Origin: UBA6055 sp965203755 | GTDB taxonomy: Bacteria > Chloroflexota > Anaerolineae > Aggregatilineales > Phototrophicaceae | DNA: 64,000 nt | Assembly: GCA_965203755.1 (NCBI GenBank) | Contig: OZ241910.1 | Coordinates: 2,170,001-2,234,000 of the forward strand | Reading direction: 5' to 3' | Part shown: positions 17,389 through 25,093 of the stretch, one piece after another | Position numbering within the stretch: position 1 is the stretch's first letter | How the letters are laid out: every line of letters begins with the position of its first letter | Made by a program: the position numbers and the translations under genes | Notes under the pieces: model-generated | The model's input: only the letters and a program-made list of their open reading frames with translations | Databases searched by the model: none | What the model was told of the DNA's origin: nothing

Positions 17389-18232
17389 TGCCGTGGCAAT
17401 GGGCAGCCAGCCAATTGGTCAAGGTTTTGATGATGGCATCGCGCCCGACTTCATTGACCGGCTCATGCCGCAGCCCTGCGTATATTTTGATGGTCAGGTC
17501 ATCAGACCGCGCGCGCTGCGCCAGAAAAGTCGAGCCAGACACCGGCGCAAGCCGGTCATCGCCGCCGTGGATGATGAACAGGGGCAGGGTGAGTTGATGC
17601 GCCAACTGGCGAATGCGGCGCCCCGAATGCACCATCGCCGCCGAAGTCCCCAAGCGCCACATCCCGCGGTTAATGAGCGGATCAGCCTGCCAGCGTTTGA
17701 GTTCTTCGGCATCGCTGGTCAATACATCGGCTGGACCTGGCAGAGACAGGCGAACTTTGGGGATGATTTTGGCGGCTTGGACAGCGAATGCGACCAGCCA
17801 GCCCGGCCGCGACTCTTCGCCGGTGATGGCGGCGGCGCTCAAGGCAAGCCCCCGCAGACGATCTTGATAACGCAGCGCGAATTCCAGCGCGATCAGCGAA
17901 CCCATGCTGTGTCCGAACATCAGCAGCGGCTTGTTCGGATATTGGCTGGCGGCCTTGTCGAACAGTTGGCGTAAATCACCCACAGCAAGCCGCATATCGG
18001 GGATGAATACGCGCAGACCGCCGCTCTTGCCATGGCCGCGATGGTCGATGCCATAACAGGCAAGCCCGGCTTGCGTCAGGGATTCGGCGACATGACGATA
18101 GCGTCCGCTGTGTTCACTGTGCCCGTGAACAATAAAAACGACGCCGCGGCTGTCGCCCCGGTCCGGCAGCCATTCATGGTAAAAAATGTTGATATTCTCG
18201 GTATTCCGAAAAGTATGTTCCTTCTCAATCAT
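17369..18232 (-). CDS. Alpha/beta hydrolase, lysophospholipase or monoglyceride-lipase-like
   Basis: A 287-residue serine hydrolase. The oxyanion segment FIVHGHSEHSGRY is near residue 33, the nucleophile elbow GHSMGSL near 108, the acid in IHGGDDRLAPVSG near 230 and the His in YAGLRHEPVNE near 255. This pattern is that of Hydrolase_4 proteins, which cleave lysophospholipids or monoacylglycerols. Its ATG overlaps the stop of the upstream HIT gene (ATGA), so translation is coupled. The last six residues (RECLNL) and the TAG stop are encoded by the terminal repeat of the IS remnant. The original C-terminus was therefore replaced, though the catalytic triad is intact and little has been lost. Confidence 0.9.
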   Translation of the reverse strand: MIEKEHTFRNTENINIFYHEWLPDRGDSRGVVFIVHGHSEHSGRYRHVAESLTQAGLACYGIDHRGHGKSGGLRVFIPDMRLAVGDLRQLFDKAASQYPNKPLLMFGHSMGSLIALEFALRYQDRLRGLALSAAAITGEESRPGWLVAFAVQAAKIIPKVRLSLPGPADVLTSDAEELKRWQADPLINRGMWRLGTSAAMVHSGRRIRQLAHQLTLPLFIIHGGDDRLAPVSGSTFLAQRARSDDLTIKIYAGLRHEPVNEVGRDAIIKTLTNWLAAHCHGRECLNL

Positions 18233-18564
18233 GCCGATGAGCGAATGTCCTCCAGTTGGCGTCGCAGAACGCTGGCGAAATCCGTCATCTGGTCTTCGCC
18301 GACGCGCTGCTCCAAGGATACACCAAGATGCCGAAAAATTTTAATCCCGATGTCATCGGCGGCCTGGTCTGGCATCCGCGGCATCACATGAAAATGAACA
18401 TGAGGATGATTGGGGGCTTCGGCAAACTGCGCTGTGTAGGTCTTGAGGCAGCCGGTTTGCCGCTTGAGCGCCTGCGAAACCTGGGGCAGCAAGATGCTGT
18501 CCCACAAGGGGGCTGTTCCATTATCGCGCCGCGCCAGGAGTTCACAACTGTGGCCGGGCTTCAT
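18229..18564 (-). CDS. Short HIT-family protein
   Basis: A 111-residue member of the histidine-triad nucleotide hydrolase/transferase superfamily. The triad HPHVHFHVMPR is near residues 53-63, preceded by the family's CLKTYTAQFAEAP strand and followed by IFRHLG, as in a subgroup of about 140-150 residues. The first 30-40 residues of such proteins, which build the N-terminal strands, are missing; the sequence begins at the GHS element. GGAAGG stands shortly before ATG 18564, and the upstream bases give no continuous frame that would extend it. It may be a naturally short form or an N-terminally eroded gene. It is translationally coupled to the hydrolase downstream. Confidence 0.75.
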   Translation of the reverse strand: MKPGHSCELLARRDNGTAPLWDSILLPQVSQALKRQTGCLKTYTAQFAEAPNHPHVHFHVMPRMPDQAADDIGIKIFRHLGVSLEQRVGEDQMTDFASVLRRQLEDIRSSA

Positions 18565-18714
18565 GGCTTTCCTTCCGGCTTGATTTGGCTTTTATACACT
18601 TGCGCTTGCCCAAATGCTCATTCGTTCCTAAAGCATCACCGCATCTGGTCTTATTTTGGAATCAAAACTATAATCCGATTCCGTCTGAAAAAACGCGGAA
18701 GCTAAAGGGGACTT

Positions 18715-19317
18715 ATGCCAATGGATATAAAGCACCCACGGGCGCTGGCATTGGTCGGAATGCCGGGCGCGGGCAAGACCCTGTGTGCCCAGCATCTTGA
18801 AGCCAAGGGCTGCTTCCAACTGCGCTTTGGCGCTGTCGTCGAAAACGAAGTGCGCCAGCGAGGCTGGGAACTGAATCCGGCGAACGAGCGGATTGTCCGC
18901 GAAGAATTACGCGATGAATATGGCATGGCGGCGATGGCGCTGCTCTCCCTGCCAAAATTAAAAGCCGCGCTGCGACACCATCGGCAAATTATTATTGACG
19001 GTCTGTACAGCTTCAGCGAATACAAGCTGCTGGATGAACACTTGGGGGCGCCGCTGATCCTCGTCGCGGTCGCCGCCGCCCGCCGCTTGCGTTATGCGCG
19101 TTTGGCATCTCGCCCAATCCGCCCGCTGACCCCCACCGAGGCGCAGCATCGCGATGTCCGCGAGATCGAAAGGCTGGAAAAGGGCGGTCCCATCGCCATA
19201 GCTGATTATACCTTGCTGAATGACGGTTCGACCGAAGATCTGCTAAGACGGCTTGATGACTTGCTTGAGCGGTTGCGATTCATGCCTTCCGGCGGCGATG
19301 GGCGGCCGATTGCATAA
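18715..19317 (+). CDS. UPF0200-like P-loop nucleoside/nucleotide kinase
   Basis: A 200-residue P-loop protein. Walker A GMPGAGKT is at residues 15-22. It continues like the archaeal UPF0200 family (related to dephospho-CoA and adenylate kinases): RQRGWELNPANERIVREELRDEYGMAAMA near 47-75, IIDGLYSFSEYKLL near 95-108, and ADYTLLNDGSTEDLLRRLDDLL near 162-183. The Arg-rich lid region (RLRYARLASRPIRP) fits a kinase. The substrate of the family is not established. It is followed by a DtxR-like regulator gene 128 bases downstream in the same direction. The family match is recognised from motif order and is fairly strong. Confidence 0.75.
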   Translation: MPMDIKHPRALALVGMPGAGKTLCAQHLEAKGCFQLRFGAVVENEVRQRGWELNPANERIVREELRDEYGMAAMALLSLPKLKAALRHHRQIIIDGLYSFSEYKLLDEHLGAPLILVAVAAARRLRYARLASRPIRPLTPTEAQHRDVREIERLEKGGPIAIADYTLLNDGSTEDLLRRLDDLLERLRFMPSGGDGRPIA

Positions 19318-19361
19318 ACCGGATTCTTGGTGATTGTGTATGACGGTTTTGTTTAACCCCG

Positions 19362-19375
19362 ACTCAATGATGAGT
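19362..19375. promoter_or_regulatory. Palindrome upstream of the DtxR-like gene, candidate operator
   Basis: ACTCA-ATGA-TGAGT forms an inverted repeat with 5-base arms. It is flanked by a direct repeat GTTTAAC at 19351-19357 and 19374-19380, about 70 bases before the regulator start. DtxR-family proteins often bind palindromes near their own gene, so it is a candidate autoregulatory site; there is no further evidence. Confidence 0.3.
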
Positions 19376-19445
19376 TTAACGCTTGCGGACCAAGCCATGG
19401 ATCGGCTATATTTGTGATGAATATGGGCAATGGATTGAGGATAGT

Positions 19446-20129
19446 ATGACCGCGACCGACTCCATGCAGGAATATCTGGCGGAAACCTATCGCATTGCTT
19501 GCTATCAGTCTGACAGTCCCTTTGTTGCGACCTCCGCCCTGGCGGATGAGCTTCGCGTTTCGGCGCCGGCGGTAACCCGCATGGTGCAGCGGCTCAAGCT
19601 GGCCGGTTTCCTTGAACACGAGCCTTACCGCGGGATTCGTCTGACCGCGGCTGGCGAACGCGAAGCGCTTGCCAATATCCGCCGTCATCGGCTGGTAGAG
19701 CGTTTTCTGGTTGATGTGATGGGGTTTGGCTGGCATGAGGTGCATGACGATGCCGATGATCTGGGTTTGGCGGTCAGCGATATCCTGGTTGACAAAATGG
19801 ATGAAATGAGCGGCTATCCCAAACGCTGTCCGCATGGCGAACCGATACCGACTGCTGATGGCGTGATGCCGCAGATTGTGGATTATCCGCTTTCAGATGT
19901 TCATGTGAACCGCGAGTATGTGATTAGCCGGGTGCATACGCATGACGCCAACAAGCTCAAATACTTTAGTGAACTGCGCTTGGAACCGGGCAGAAAATTC
20001 CGCCTGATCACGCGGGCGCCCTTCAAGGGGCCGCTGCGACTGGAAGTTGATGGACAGACGCATTTTCTCGGACACGAGTTGGCGGGCGCCTTGCGCGTTT
20101 GCAGTCAGGCTGAATATCAACAGGTGTAG
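19446..20129 (+). CDS. DtxR/MntR-family transcriptional regulator with altered primary metal site
   Basis: A 227-residue regulator starting at ATG 19446, which has GAGG five bases upstream. The N-terminal winged helix (ATSALADELRVSAPAVTRMVQRL, about 28-50), the dimerisation domain and the C-terminal FeoA/SH3-like domain (about 150-227) are all present. By alignment with DtxR the ancillary site is retained (H81, E85, H100), as is the Met equivalent to Met10. The primary-site residues corresponding to Cys102, Glu105 and His106 are Asp104, Gly107 and Leu108 (HDDADDLGLAVSD). Metal sensing may therefore be changed or lost. Targets are unknown; no metal transporter gene lies nearby in this window. 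Confidence 0.88.
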   Translation: MTATDSMQEYLAETYRIACYQSDSPFVATSALADELRVSAPAVTRMVQRLKLAGFLEHEPYRGIRLTAAGEREALANIRRHRLVERFLVDVMGFGWHEVHDDADDLGLAVSDILVDKMDEMSGYPKRCPHGEPIPTADGVMPQIVDYPLSDVHVNREYVISRVHTHDANKLKYFSELRLEPGRKFRLITRAPFKGPLRLEVDGQTHFLGHELAGALRVCSQAEYQQV

Positions 20130-20233
20130 CCGCCGCCTTTCTCATCCCAAACAGCGCGTTCTATTTGAAAGCCCGCAGCGGCCCTTATTCGCGCGAGTGG
20201 GCGTCGCATCAATATGCGTGGTGAGTTGGCTGG

Positions 20234-20262
20234 TTGAATATGCTGGCAAACTCTGATATGCT
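20234..20262 (+). promoter_or_regulatory. Promoter of the DUF262-HEPN pair
   Basis: TTGAAT (20234-20239) and TATGCT (20257-20262) with a 17-base spacer, about 48 bases before the start codon of the DUF262 gene. The hexamers each match the housekeeping consensus at four of six positions. It is the only good candidate in the 180-base gap after the regulator gene. Confidence 0.45.
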
Positions 20263-20309
20263 ATATTTATCCATACAATGATTGGTCAAAATTGCATGCG
20301 AGGGATTAC

Positions 20310-21410
20310 ATGATTGCCGAAAATACCATTACTTCATTTGTTGATGATGAAGATGATGTCGAAATCGTTGCAGATTACAGGGATGAAACTGTAGTACGCA
20401 TTCAAGAATATTCAATTACAAGCTACGGAATTGACTTTGATGTTGAGGGGATAGTCAGGCGCTTAAAAAGAGGCGATATCGAAATTCCGGGATTTCAGCG
20501 CGGTTTTGTATGGGATCAAAAACGGTCTTCGTATTTTATTGAGTCCTTGTTATTGGGCCTGCCAGTGCCAGGCATTTTTTTATACCGAGAGGCAAACAGC
20601 CAAAAACAATTCGTGATTGATGGTCAACAGCGATTGACAACTTTGCAATTCTTCTATGATGGCAAGTTTGGCGCGTCGGGCGGCGATTTCAAGTTAAAGG
20701 GATTAGAGTCAAGATTTGACGGACGGGCATACGAAGACTTAAATGGTTCAGACAGACGACGGCTTGATGACTCGATTATTCATGCAACGGTGATTCGACA
20801 GGATAAACCCGATGATAGTGGAACAAGCCAATACGCTATTTTTGAGCGTTTGAACACAACCGCTACGCCGCTGTCTCCGCAGGAAATTAGAGCCGTAGCT
20901 TACCGCGGTCAGTTCAATGAATTGCTAGTGGAGTTAAACAAGGATGCAAATTGGCGCAAGCTTTTTGGAAACATACACAAGCGCAAGCGCGATGAAGAGT
21001 TGATTCTGCGGTTTCTTGCCTTGTATTTTTGCTTGGACAAGTATGCTTCCGCTTCTTCCATGAAGGATTTTCTAAATACATTTATGTATCAAAATCGAAA
21101 TTTGAAACCATGCCCAAAGGATGAAATTCGCCCTTTGTTTGAAAACACGGTCCGCACCATACTTAACAAGATAGGTCCCAAGGCTTTCAAACCAACGCGA
21201 GCAGTTAACGCTGCTGTGCTTGATTCCCTTATGATTGGCATCGCACGCCGCCTTGAGGCCGGTTCAATAGAGGCCGATATTCGTCCTAAATATGATGATC
21301 TGCTAGGCATGGAGGCATTTCAATCATCAACAGCTGCTCGCACTTCTACTGCCGAAAATGTACGCACGCGCATCCAACTTGCGACTGAAGCGTTTTCCGA
21401 TGTGGAGTAA
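20310..21410 (+). CDS. DUF262 (GmrSD N-terminal-like) protein
   Basis: A 366-residue protein starting at ATG 20310, with GAGGG six bases upstream; an in-frame TTG at 20292 is less likely. The DUF262 core is clear: IEIPGFQRGFVWDQKRSSYFIESLL near 58-82, LPVPGIFLYRE near 84-94, FVIDGQQRLTTLQFF near 101-115, and FERLNTTATPLSPQEIRAVAYRG near 185-207. The DGQQR motif is the presumed nucleotide-binding/hydrolysis site shared with DndB- and SspE-like proteins and the S half of GmrSD restriction enzymes. The usual C-terminal HNH (DUF1524) nuclease is absent; instead a HEPN gene follows after three bases. The gene is visibly more AT-rich than its neighbours, suggesting horizontal acquisition. A defence or toxin-control role is inferred. 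Confidence 0.88.
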   Translation: MIAENTITSFVDDEDDVEIVADYRDETVVRIQEYSITSYGIDFDVEGIVRRLKRGDIEIPGFQRGFVWDQKRSSYFIESLLLGLPVPGIFLYREANSQKQFVIDGQQRLTTLQFFYDGKFGASGGDFKLKGLESRFDGRAYEDLNGSDRRRLDDSIIHATVIRQDKPDDSGTSQYAIFERLNTTATPLSPQEIRAVAYRGQFNELLVELNKDANWRKLFGNIHKRKRDEELILRFLALYFCLDKYASASSMKDFLNTFMYQNRNLKPCPKDEIRPLFENTVRTILNKIGPKAFKPTRAVNAAVLDSLMIGIARRLEAGSIEADIRPKYDDLLGMEAFQSSTAARTSTAENVRTRIQLATEAFSDVE

Positions 21411-21413
21411 CTG

Positions 21414-21893
21414 ATGCACCCGGAAATAATTCAAAAGCAAGAGAAGCTACAGCATCTTTTTGAACAAGCCGAGCAATTACAACAGATAGATAAGGTGGAT
21501 GTCGAAATAAAGTCAGGGTTCGTATCGTATTTGTGTGTACGTACTTCGGGGTATGTCGAATCTTCGGTCAAAACGATTCTTAGAGAATATGTGAAATCAA
21601 AAACAAGCAACACAGCACCTGACATCACAAATTTCGTAAACAAACAACTAGACACCACTTTCAATCCAAGACCTAGCGAAGTCCTTAAACTCATTGGCCA
21701 GTTCAATTCAAAATGGAGAGAAAATCTAAGGGATGCTATCAAGGGTAGACTTGGCGACTCGCTGGATAGCATTGTAGTTAATCGCAACCGGGTCGCACAT
21801 GGTGTTGATGTTAATCTTTCTTTAAGAGATCTTGGAAAGTGGTTTGAGGATGCCCAAGAGGTTGTCGAGCTTGTGTACAGTGAATGCAGTTAA
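21414..21893 (+). CDS. HEPN-domain protein (MAE_28990/RiboL-PSP-like), putative RNase
   Basis: A 159-residue, mostly helical protein. Near its C-terminus it has SIVVNRNRVAHGV, which contains the HEPN catalytic R-N-x(3)-H motif (R124, N125, H129). The helical spacing (GFVSYLCVRTSGYVESSVKTILREYV early, then ASN/LYS-rich middle, then the RNxxxH helix) matches HEPN families commonly encoded beside DUF262 genes. HEPN proteins of this type are metal-independent RNases in toxin-antitoxin and abortive-infection systems. The ATG lies three bases after the DUF262 stop, so the two form one operon. Its AT-rich composition matches the partner gene. Whether it is toxic and what restrains it is unknown. Confidence 0.82.
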   Translation: MHPEIIQKQEKLQHLFEQAEQLQQIDKVDVEIKSGFVSYLCVRTSGYVESSVKTILREYVKSKTSNTAPDITNFVNKQLDTTFNPRPSEVLKLIGQFNSKWRENLRDAIKGRLGDSLDSIVVNRNRVAHGVDVNLSLRDLGKWFEDAQEVVELVYSECS

Positions 21894-21899
21894 ATTAAG

Positions 21900-22379
21900 A
21901 TGAAAATTGAAGTCAAATTGGAAAAGATGGGCTTGCAGCTGCCGCCGGCGGTCAAAGCGCCGCCGGGCGTCAAACTCCCGTTCTCCTTTGTGCGCGTTTA
22001 TGGCAAGCAGGCCTACATCGCCGGCCACGGTCCACAAAATCCTGATGGCTCATTGGCGGGTCCCTTTGGCAAAGCTGGCATAGATTTGACTGTTGAGCAG
22101 GCTTATGAATCCGCGAAGCGGGTCGCCTTGTCCATGCTTGGAAGCCTCAAGCGCGAGCTTGGCGATTTGGATCGGGTGCAGGCTTGGCTGCGCGTGCACG
22201 GCATGGTCAGCTGCGGGCCGGATTTTACACAGCAGCCGGCCGTCATCAACGGCTTCTCTGATCTCATTCTTGAGCTTTATGGCAAGCGGCGCGGGACACA
22301 CGCCCGTTCTGCGGTTGGGATGGCGGCGCTGCCCTTCAATATGCCGGTCGAAATTGAGGCACTGGTCGCCATTGATTAA
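21900..22379 (+). CDS. RidA/YjgF-family protein
   Basis: A 159-residue member of the Rid superfamily, which deaminates reactive enamine/imine intermediates; some subgroups have other roles. The C-terminal signature ARSAVGMAALPFNMPVEIEALVAID (about 135-159) holds the substrate-binding Arg and the conserved Glu. VYGKQAYIAGHGPQNPDGS (33-51) is the N-terminal strand region. The protein is about 25 residues longer than typical RidA, as in the longer Rid subgroups. It starts six bases after the HEPN stop, yet its GC-rich codon use is that of the host chromosome. The AT-rich pair thus seems inserted just upstream of it, perhaps taking over its transcription. No strong ribosome binding site is visible. 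Confidence 0.9.
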   Translation: MKIEVKLEKMGLQLPPAVKAPPGVKLPFSFVRVYGKQAYIAGHGPQNPDGSLAGPFGKAGIDLTVEQAYESAKRVALSMLGSLKRELGDLDRVQAWLRVHGMVSCGPDFTQQPAVINGFSDLILELYGKRRGTHARSAVGMAALPFNMPVEIEALVAID

Positions 22380-22400
22380 ACCTGGTTCGGCGCGGCAAAA

Positions 22401-24380
22401 TCAGGCTTGCTCCAGGATAAGATTCATCAAGCCATCCACACGCGCATTCCAGCCGGGCGGCACGTAGGCTGTGCTGTCCATTTGGAAAATGAGCGCCGCG
22501 CCCGCGAAGGCTGCGCCGGCTGCCAGTTCTTCGCGCCTAAAGAGTTTGATCTTCCCGCTGCGCGGCGAGTCTTTTTCGGCAAATGGGACCGCGGCAGTCA
22601 AGTCAGCCTGGACCGCATTGAAAACCGGCTTGTCGATGATGCCGATGCCATTGACGCGCATATTCACGATTTCAACCGGGCGCTGGCGCAGGGCGTGTCC
22701 GTAAGTCTGTTCATGCTTGTCATGGAAATCGGAAATCACAGATTGCCCAAAAGGGATATTCAACTCGTATGCCTGACCTTCATAGCGCAAATCAAGCGAA
22801 ACACCAAAGGTCATAGCTTCTCTGGCGATGCCCTCCTGCTGCAAATCCGCTTGCGCCGCCGCCGCCAACTCAAGCTGTTTGGCGCGAAGCCCGGCGATGC
22901 TGTCCGGACTTGCCAAACGCATGACCGATTGGCTGTATTCGACGGCAACGTCGGCGATGAGCAGCCCCAAGGCGCATAAAACGCCAGGGGTGTGCGGCAC
23001 GAGAACCCGTGGAATCTCCAGGCGCTGCGCGACTTCGCAGGCATGAAGCGGCCCGGCGCCGCCAAAAGCCACCAAAGTGAAATCACGCGGATCGTGACCG
23101 CGGGCAATGGATACGCGGCGGATGGCGCGGTCAATGTTGACATTGGCGATATCAACCACGCCCTTGGCGGTATCCATGATGCTCATGTTGACTTGCTTGG
23201 CGAGCGCTTGCATGGCGCGGTGACCAGCCGGCATATCCAGTGACATCGCGCCGCCCAGAAAATGTTCAGCATCCAGGCGGCCGAGGATGGCGTTGGCATC
23301 GCTAAGGGTCACGCGCTGGCCGCCTTGACCATAAACCACCGGCCCCGGGCGCGCCCCGGCCGATTCAGGTCCGACCTGCAATGCGCCGCCGGCATCCAGC
23401 CGAGCAATCGAGCCGCCGCCGGCGCCAATGGTCTCAATATCCAGCATGCGAACGCGCAGGGGCAGGCTGTCAATCGCCGATTCGGGGCGCGGCTGCGGCT
23501 GCCCGGCGACCAAGGCGACATCGGTTGAAGTGCCGCCCATATCCAAGGTGATGATCTGCACATAGCCGGCCAGTTTCGCGACATGAAAAGCGCCCATCAC
23601 GCCGGCTGCCGGACCGCTTAATGCCGTGTGGATGGCCTGCTGGCGCACGCGGCTGGCCTGCATCACCCCGCCGTCGGATTTCATAATACGCAGCGATGCG
23701 CTGGCCGGCAATTCCGCTTCCAGCTGACCGATGTAGCCGGACATGACCGGGCGCACATAAGCCTCCAGCGCAGCCGTACTGGCGCGTTCATATTCCCGGA
23801 ACTCCGGCAGCGTTTCCGAAGACAGGACCACCTGCCATTCATCCGACACAATGCCGGCTTCAATAATTCTCTGCTTGACCATCTGCTCATGGGTGGCATT
23901 GACATAACTGAACAGGAAACATACCGCAATCGCATCGACCTTGTCGCGGCGAATTTGCTCCAGCGCCCGGTCCAGCGCCGTCATATCCAGAGGGATAAGC
24001 GTTTCGCCGCGGTAATCGAGCCGTTCAGGCACTTCATAACAGCGTTCGCGCGGGATAAGGGGCGGCGGCAAGGCTGGATGCAGGGCATAAAGAACCGGGC
24101 GATTTTGCCGTCCGATGAACAAAATATCCCGAAATCCCTGCGTGGCGATCAGAGCCGTCCGCGCGCCCTTGCGTTCGAGGATGGCGTTGGTGGCCACTGT
24201 GGAGCCATGCGCGACCTGCGTCAGCGCCGCCATCCCGCCTGGCGTGATCTCGTCCAGCCCCTTGAGCATGGCTTCGGCTGGATGATGAGCGCTGCTCAAG
24301 AGCTTGTGAATTTTGAGTTGTCCCTTGTCACTCAAAATCAGGTCAGTGAATGTGCCGCCGATGTCAACCCCTGCCTGCAT
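22401..24380 (-). CDS. hyuA: Hydantoinase/oxoprolinase family protein, A subunit
   Basis: A 659-residue protein of the N-methylhydantoinase A/5-oxoprolinase family. The N-terminal Hydant_A_N phosphate motif GVDIGGTFTDL is at residues 4-14, TQVAHGSTVATNAILERKGARTALI follows near 55-79, and the second ATP-type motif TLDMGGTSTDVAL lies near 277-289. GAGGGSIARLD and VAFGGAGPLHA are also typical. The enzyme hydrolyses cyclic amides (hydantoins, 5-oxoproline) or carboxylates ketones such as acetone or acetophenone, using ATP, together with a B subunit. The B gene lies upstream on the same strand, but a heat-shock gene on the other strand sits between them. The substrate is unassigned. Confidence 0.92.
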   Translation of the reverse strand: MQAGVDIGGTFTDLILSDKGQLKIHKLLSSAHHPAEAMLKGLDEITPGGMAALTQVAHGSTVATNAILERKGARTALIATQGFRDILFIGRQNRPVLYALHPALPPPLIPRERCYEVPERLDYRGETLIPLDMTALDRALEQIRRDKVDAIAVCFLFSYVNATHEQMVKQRIIEAGIVSDEWQVVLSSETLPEFREYERASTAALEAYVRPVMSGYIGQLEAELPASASLRIMKSDGGVMQASRVRQQAIHTALSGPAAGVMGAFHVAKLAGYVQIITLDMGGTSTDVALVAGQPQPRPESAIDSLPLRVRMLDIETIGAGGGSIARLDAGGALQVGPESAGARPGPVVYGQGGQRVTLSDANAILGRLDAEHFLGGAMSLDMPAGHRAMQALAKQVNMSIMDTAKGVVDIANVNIDRAIRRVSIARGHDPRDFTLVAFGGAGPLHACEVAQRLEIPRVLVPHTPGVLCALGLLIADVAVEYSQSVMRLASPDSIAGLRAKQLELAAAAQADLQQEGIAREAMTFGVSLDLRYEGQAYELNIPFGQSVISDFHDKHEQTYGHALRQRPVEIVNMRVNGIGIIDKPVFNAVQADLTAAVPFAEKDSPRSGKIKLFRREELAAGAAFAGAALIFQMDSTAYVPPGWNARVDGLMNLILEQA

Positions 24381-24604
24381 TGCGAATCCTTGTATGAACT
24401 GCGTCCATCATGCTCTGAATCATAGCGCTGACGCGCCAAAAACAAACCCAGCGAAATAGCGGTGAATGGTGGCTGCGTTTGTTTATCATTTATTTACGTT
24501 TTTCTGCTGCGCTTCATACGCTGCGCTTTTATTTATCATACATTCCGCTTCTATGCTATGGATGTCAAACAGACTATGCGCCATCTAGCAAAAGGAGAAA
24601 CGAC

Positions 24605-25027
24605 ATGATGATCACCACTCGCACACACCCATACGCCCGTTTGGCGGGCAGCTGGCTGGGCGCCTTCAGCGAATTCGAGAACCGCGGTTACGGCTTGGCG
24701 CTCGATGTTGAGGAAGGTTCGGATGGCTATACCCTCCGCGCTAATTTGCCCGGCGCCAAGCTGGAAGACATCAGCGTCAGCATCCATGATAATGTCTTGA
24801 CCATCGCTGCCGAAACCAGCGAGACGAAAGCTGACGAGAACAGCCGCGTCTTAATCCGCGAACGCCGCCGCGGCAAGTTCACCCGCCGCCTGCGTTTCCC
24901 GGTCGATGTCCGCGGCGATGCCATTGAAGCCAGCTTTGATCATGGCGTGCTGAACATCCGTGTCCCCAAAGCCGAACAGGCCGAGCCGCGCCAGATTCCG
25001 GTGAATGTGGCCGCGCCCGAAAGCTAG
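24605..25027 (+). CDS. Small heat shock protein Hsp20 (alpha-crystallin family)
   Basis: A 140-residue chaperone. The start ATG 24605 has AGGAG seven bases upstream. The alpha-crystallin domain spans about residues 35-135: LDVEEGSDGYTLRANLPGAKLEDISVSIHDNVLTI, then RRGKFTRRLRFPVDV and FDHGVLNIRVPKAE with the GVLxI element. A short N-terminal arm and a C-terminal IPV (RQIPVNV) that docks in oligomers complete the family plan. It is an ATP-independent holdase in the cytoplasm. The gene lies between hyuB and hyuA in the opposite direction. No CIRCE element (the usual TTAGCACTC inverted repeat) was found upstream. Confidence 0.94.
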   Translation: MMITTRTHPYARLAGSWLGAFSEFENRGYGLALDVEEGSDGYTLRANLPGAKLEDISVSIHDNVLTIAAETSETKADENSRVLIRERRRGKFTRRLRFPVDVRGDAIEASFDHGVLNIRVPKAEQAEPRQIPVNVAAPES

Positions 25028-25056
25028 GCGGCCGCCTCCACAATCAGAGGCGCCGC
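25028..25056 (+). terminator. Hairpin just after hsp20
   Basis: GCGGCCGCCTC (25028-25038) pairs with GAGGCGCCGC (25047-25056) with one bulged base and an 8-base loop, starting right after the hsp20 stop. No T-run follows, so it may stabilise or end the transcript only partly. Confidence 0.35.
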
Positions 25057-25093
25057 GTCGGCGCCGGCCCTGCCAGCCTGCGCTGACCCATTC

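Noticed and set aside
17145..17400. Target-site duplication around the miniature IS
   Set aside because: The bases flanking the two ends (CTTTAA and TGCCGT) do not match, so no duplication can be claimed.
24381..24604. CIRCE or other heat-shock operator upstream of hsp20
   Set aside because: The region is AT-rich with a GCTGCGC direct repeat, but the CIRCE inverted repeat is absent and no promoter hexamers stand out.
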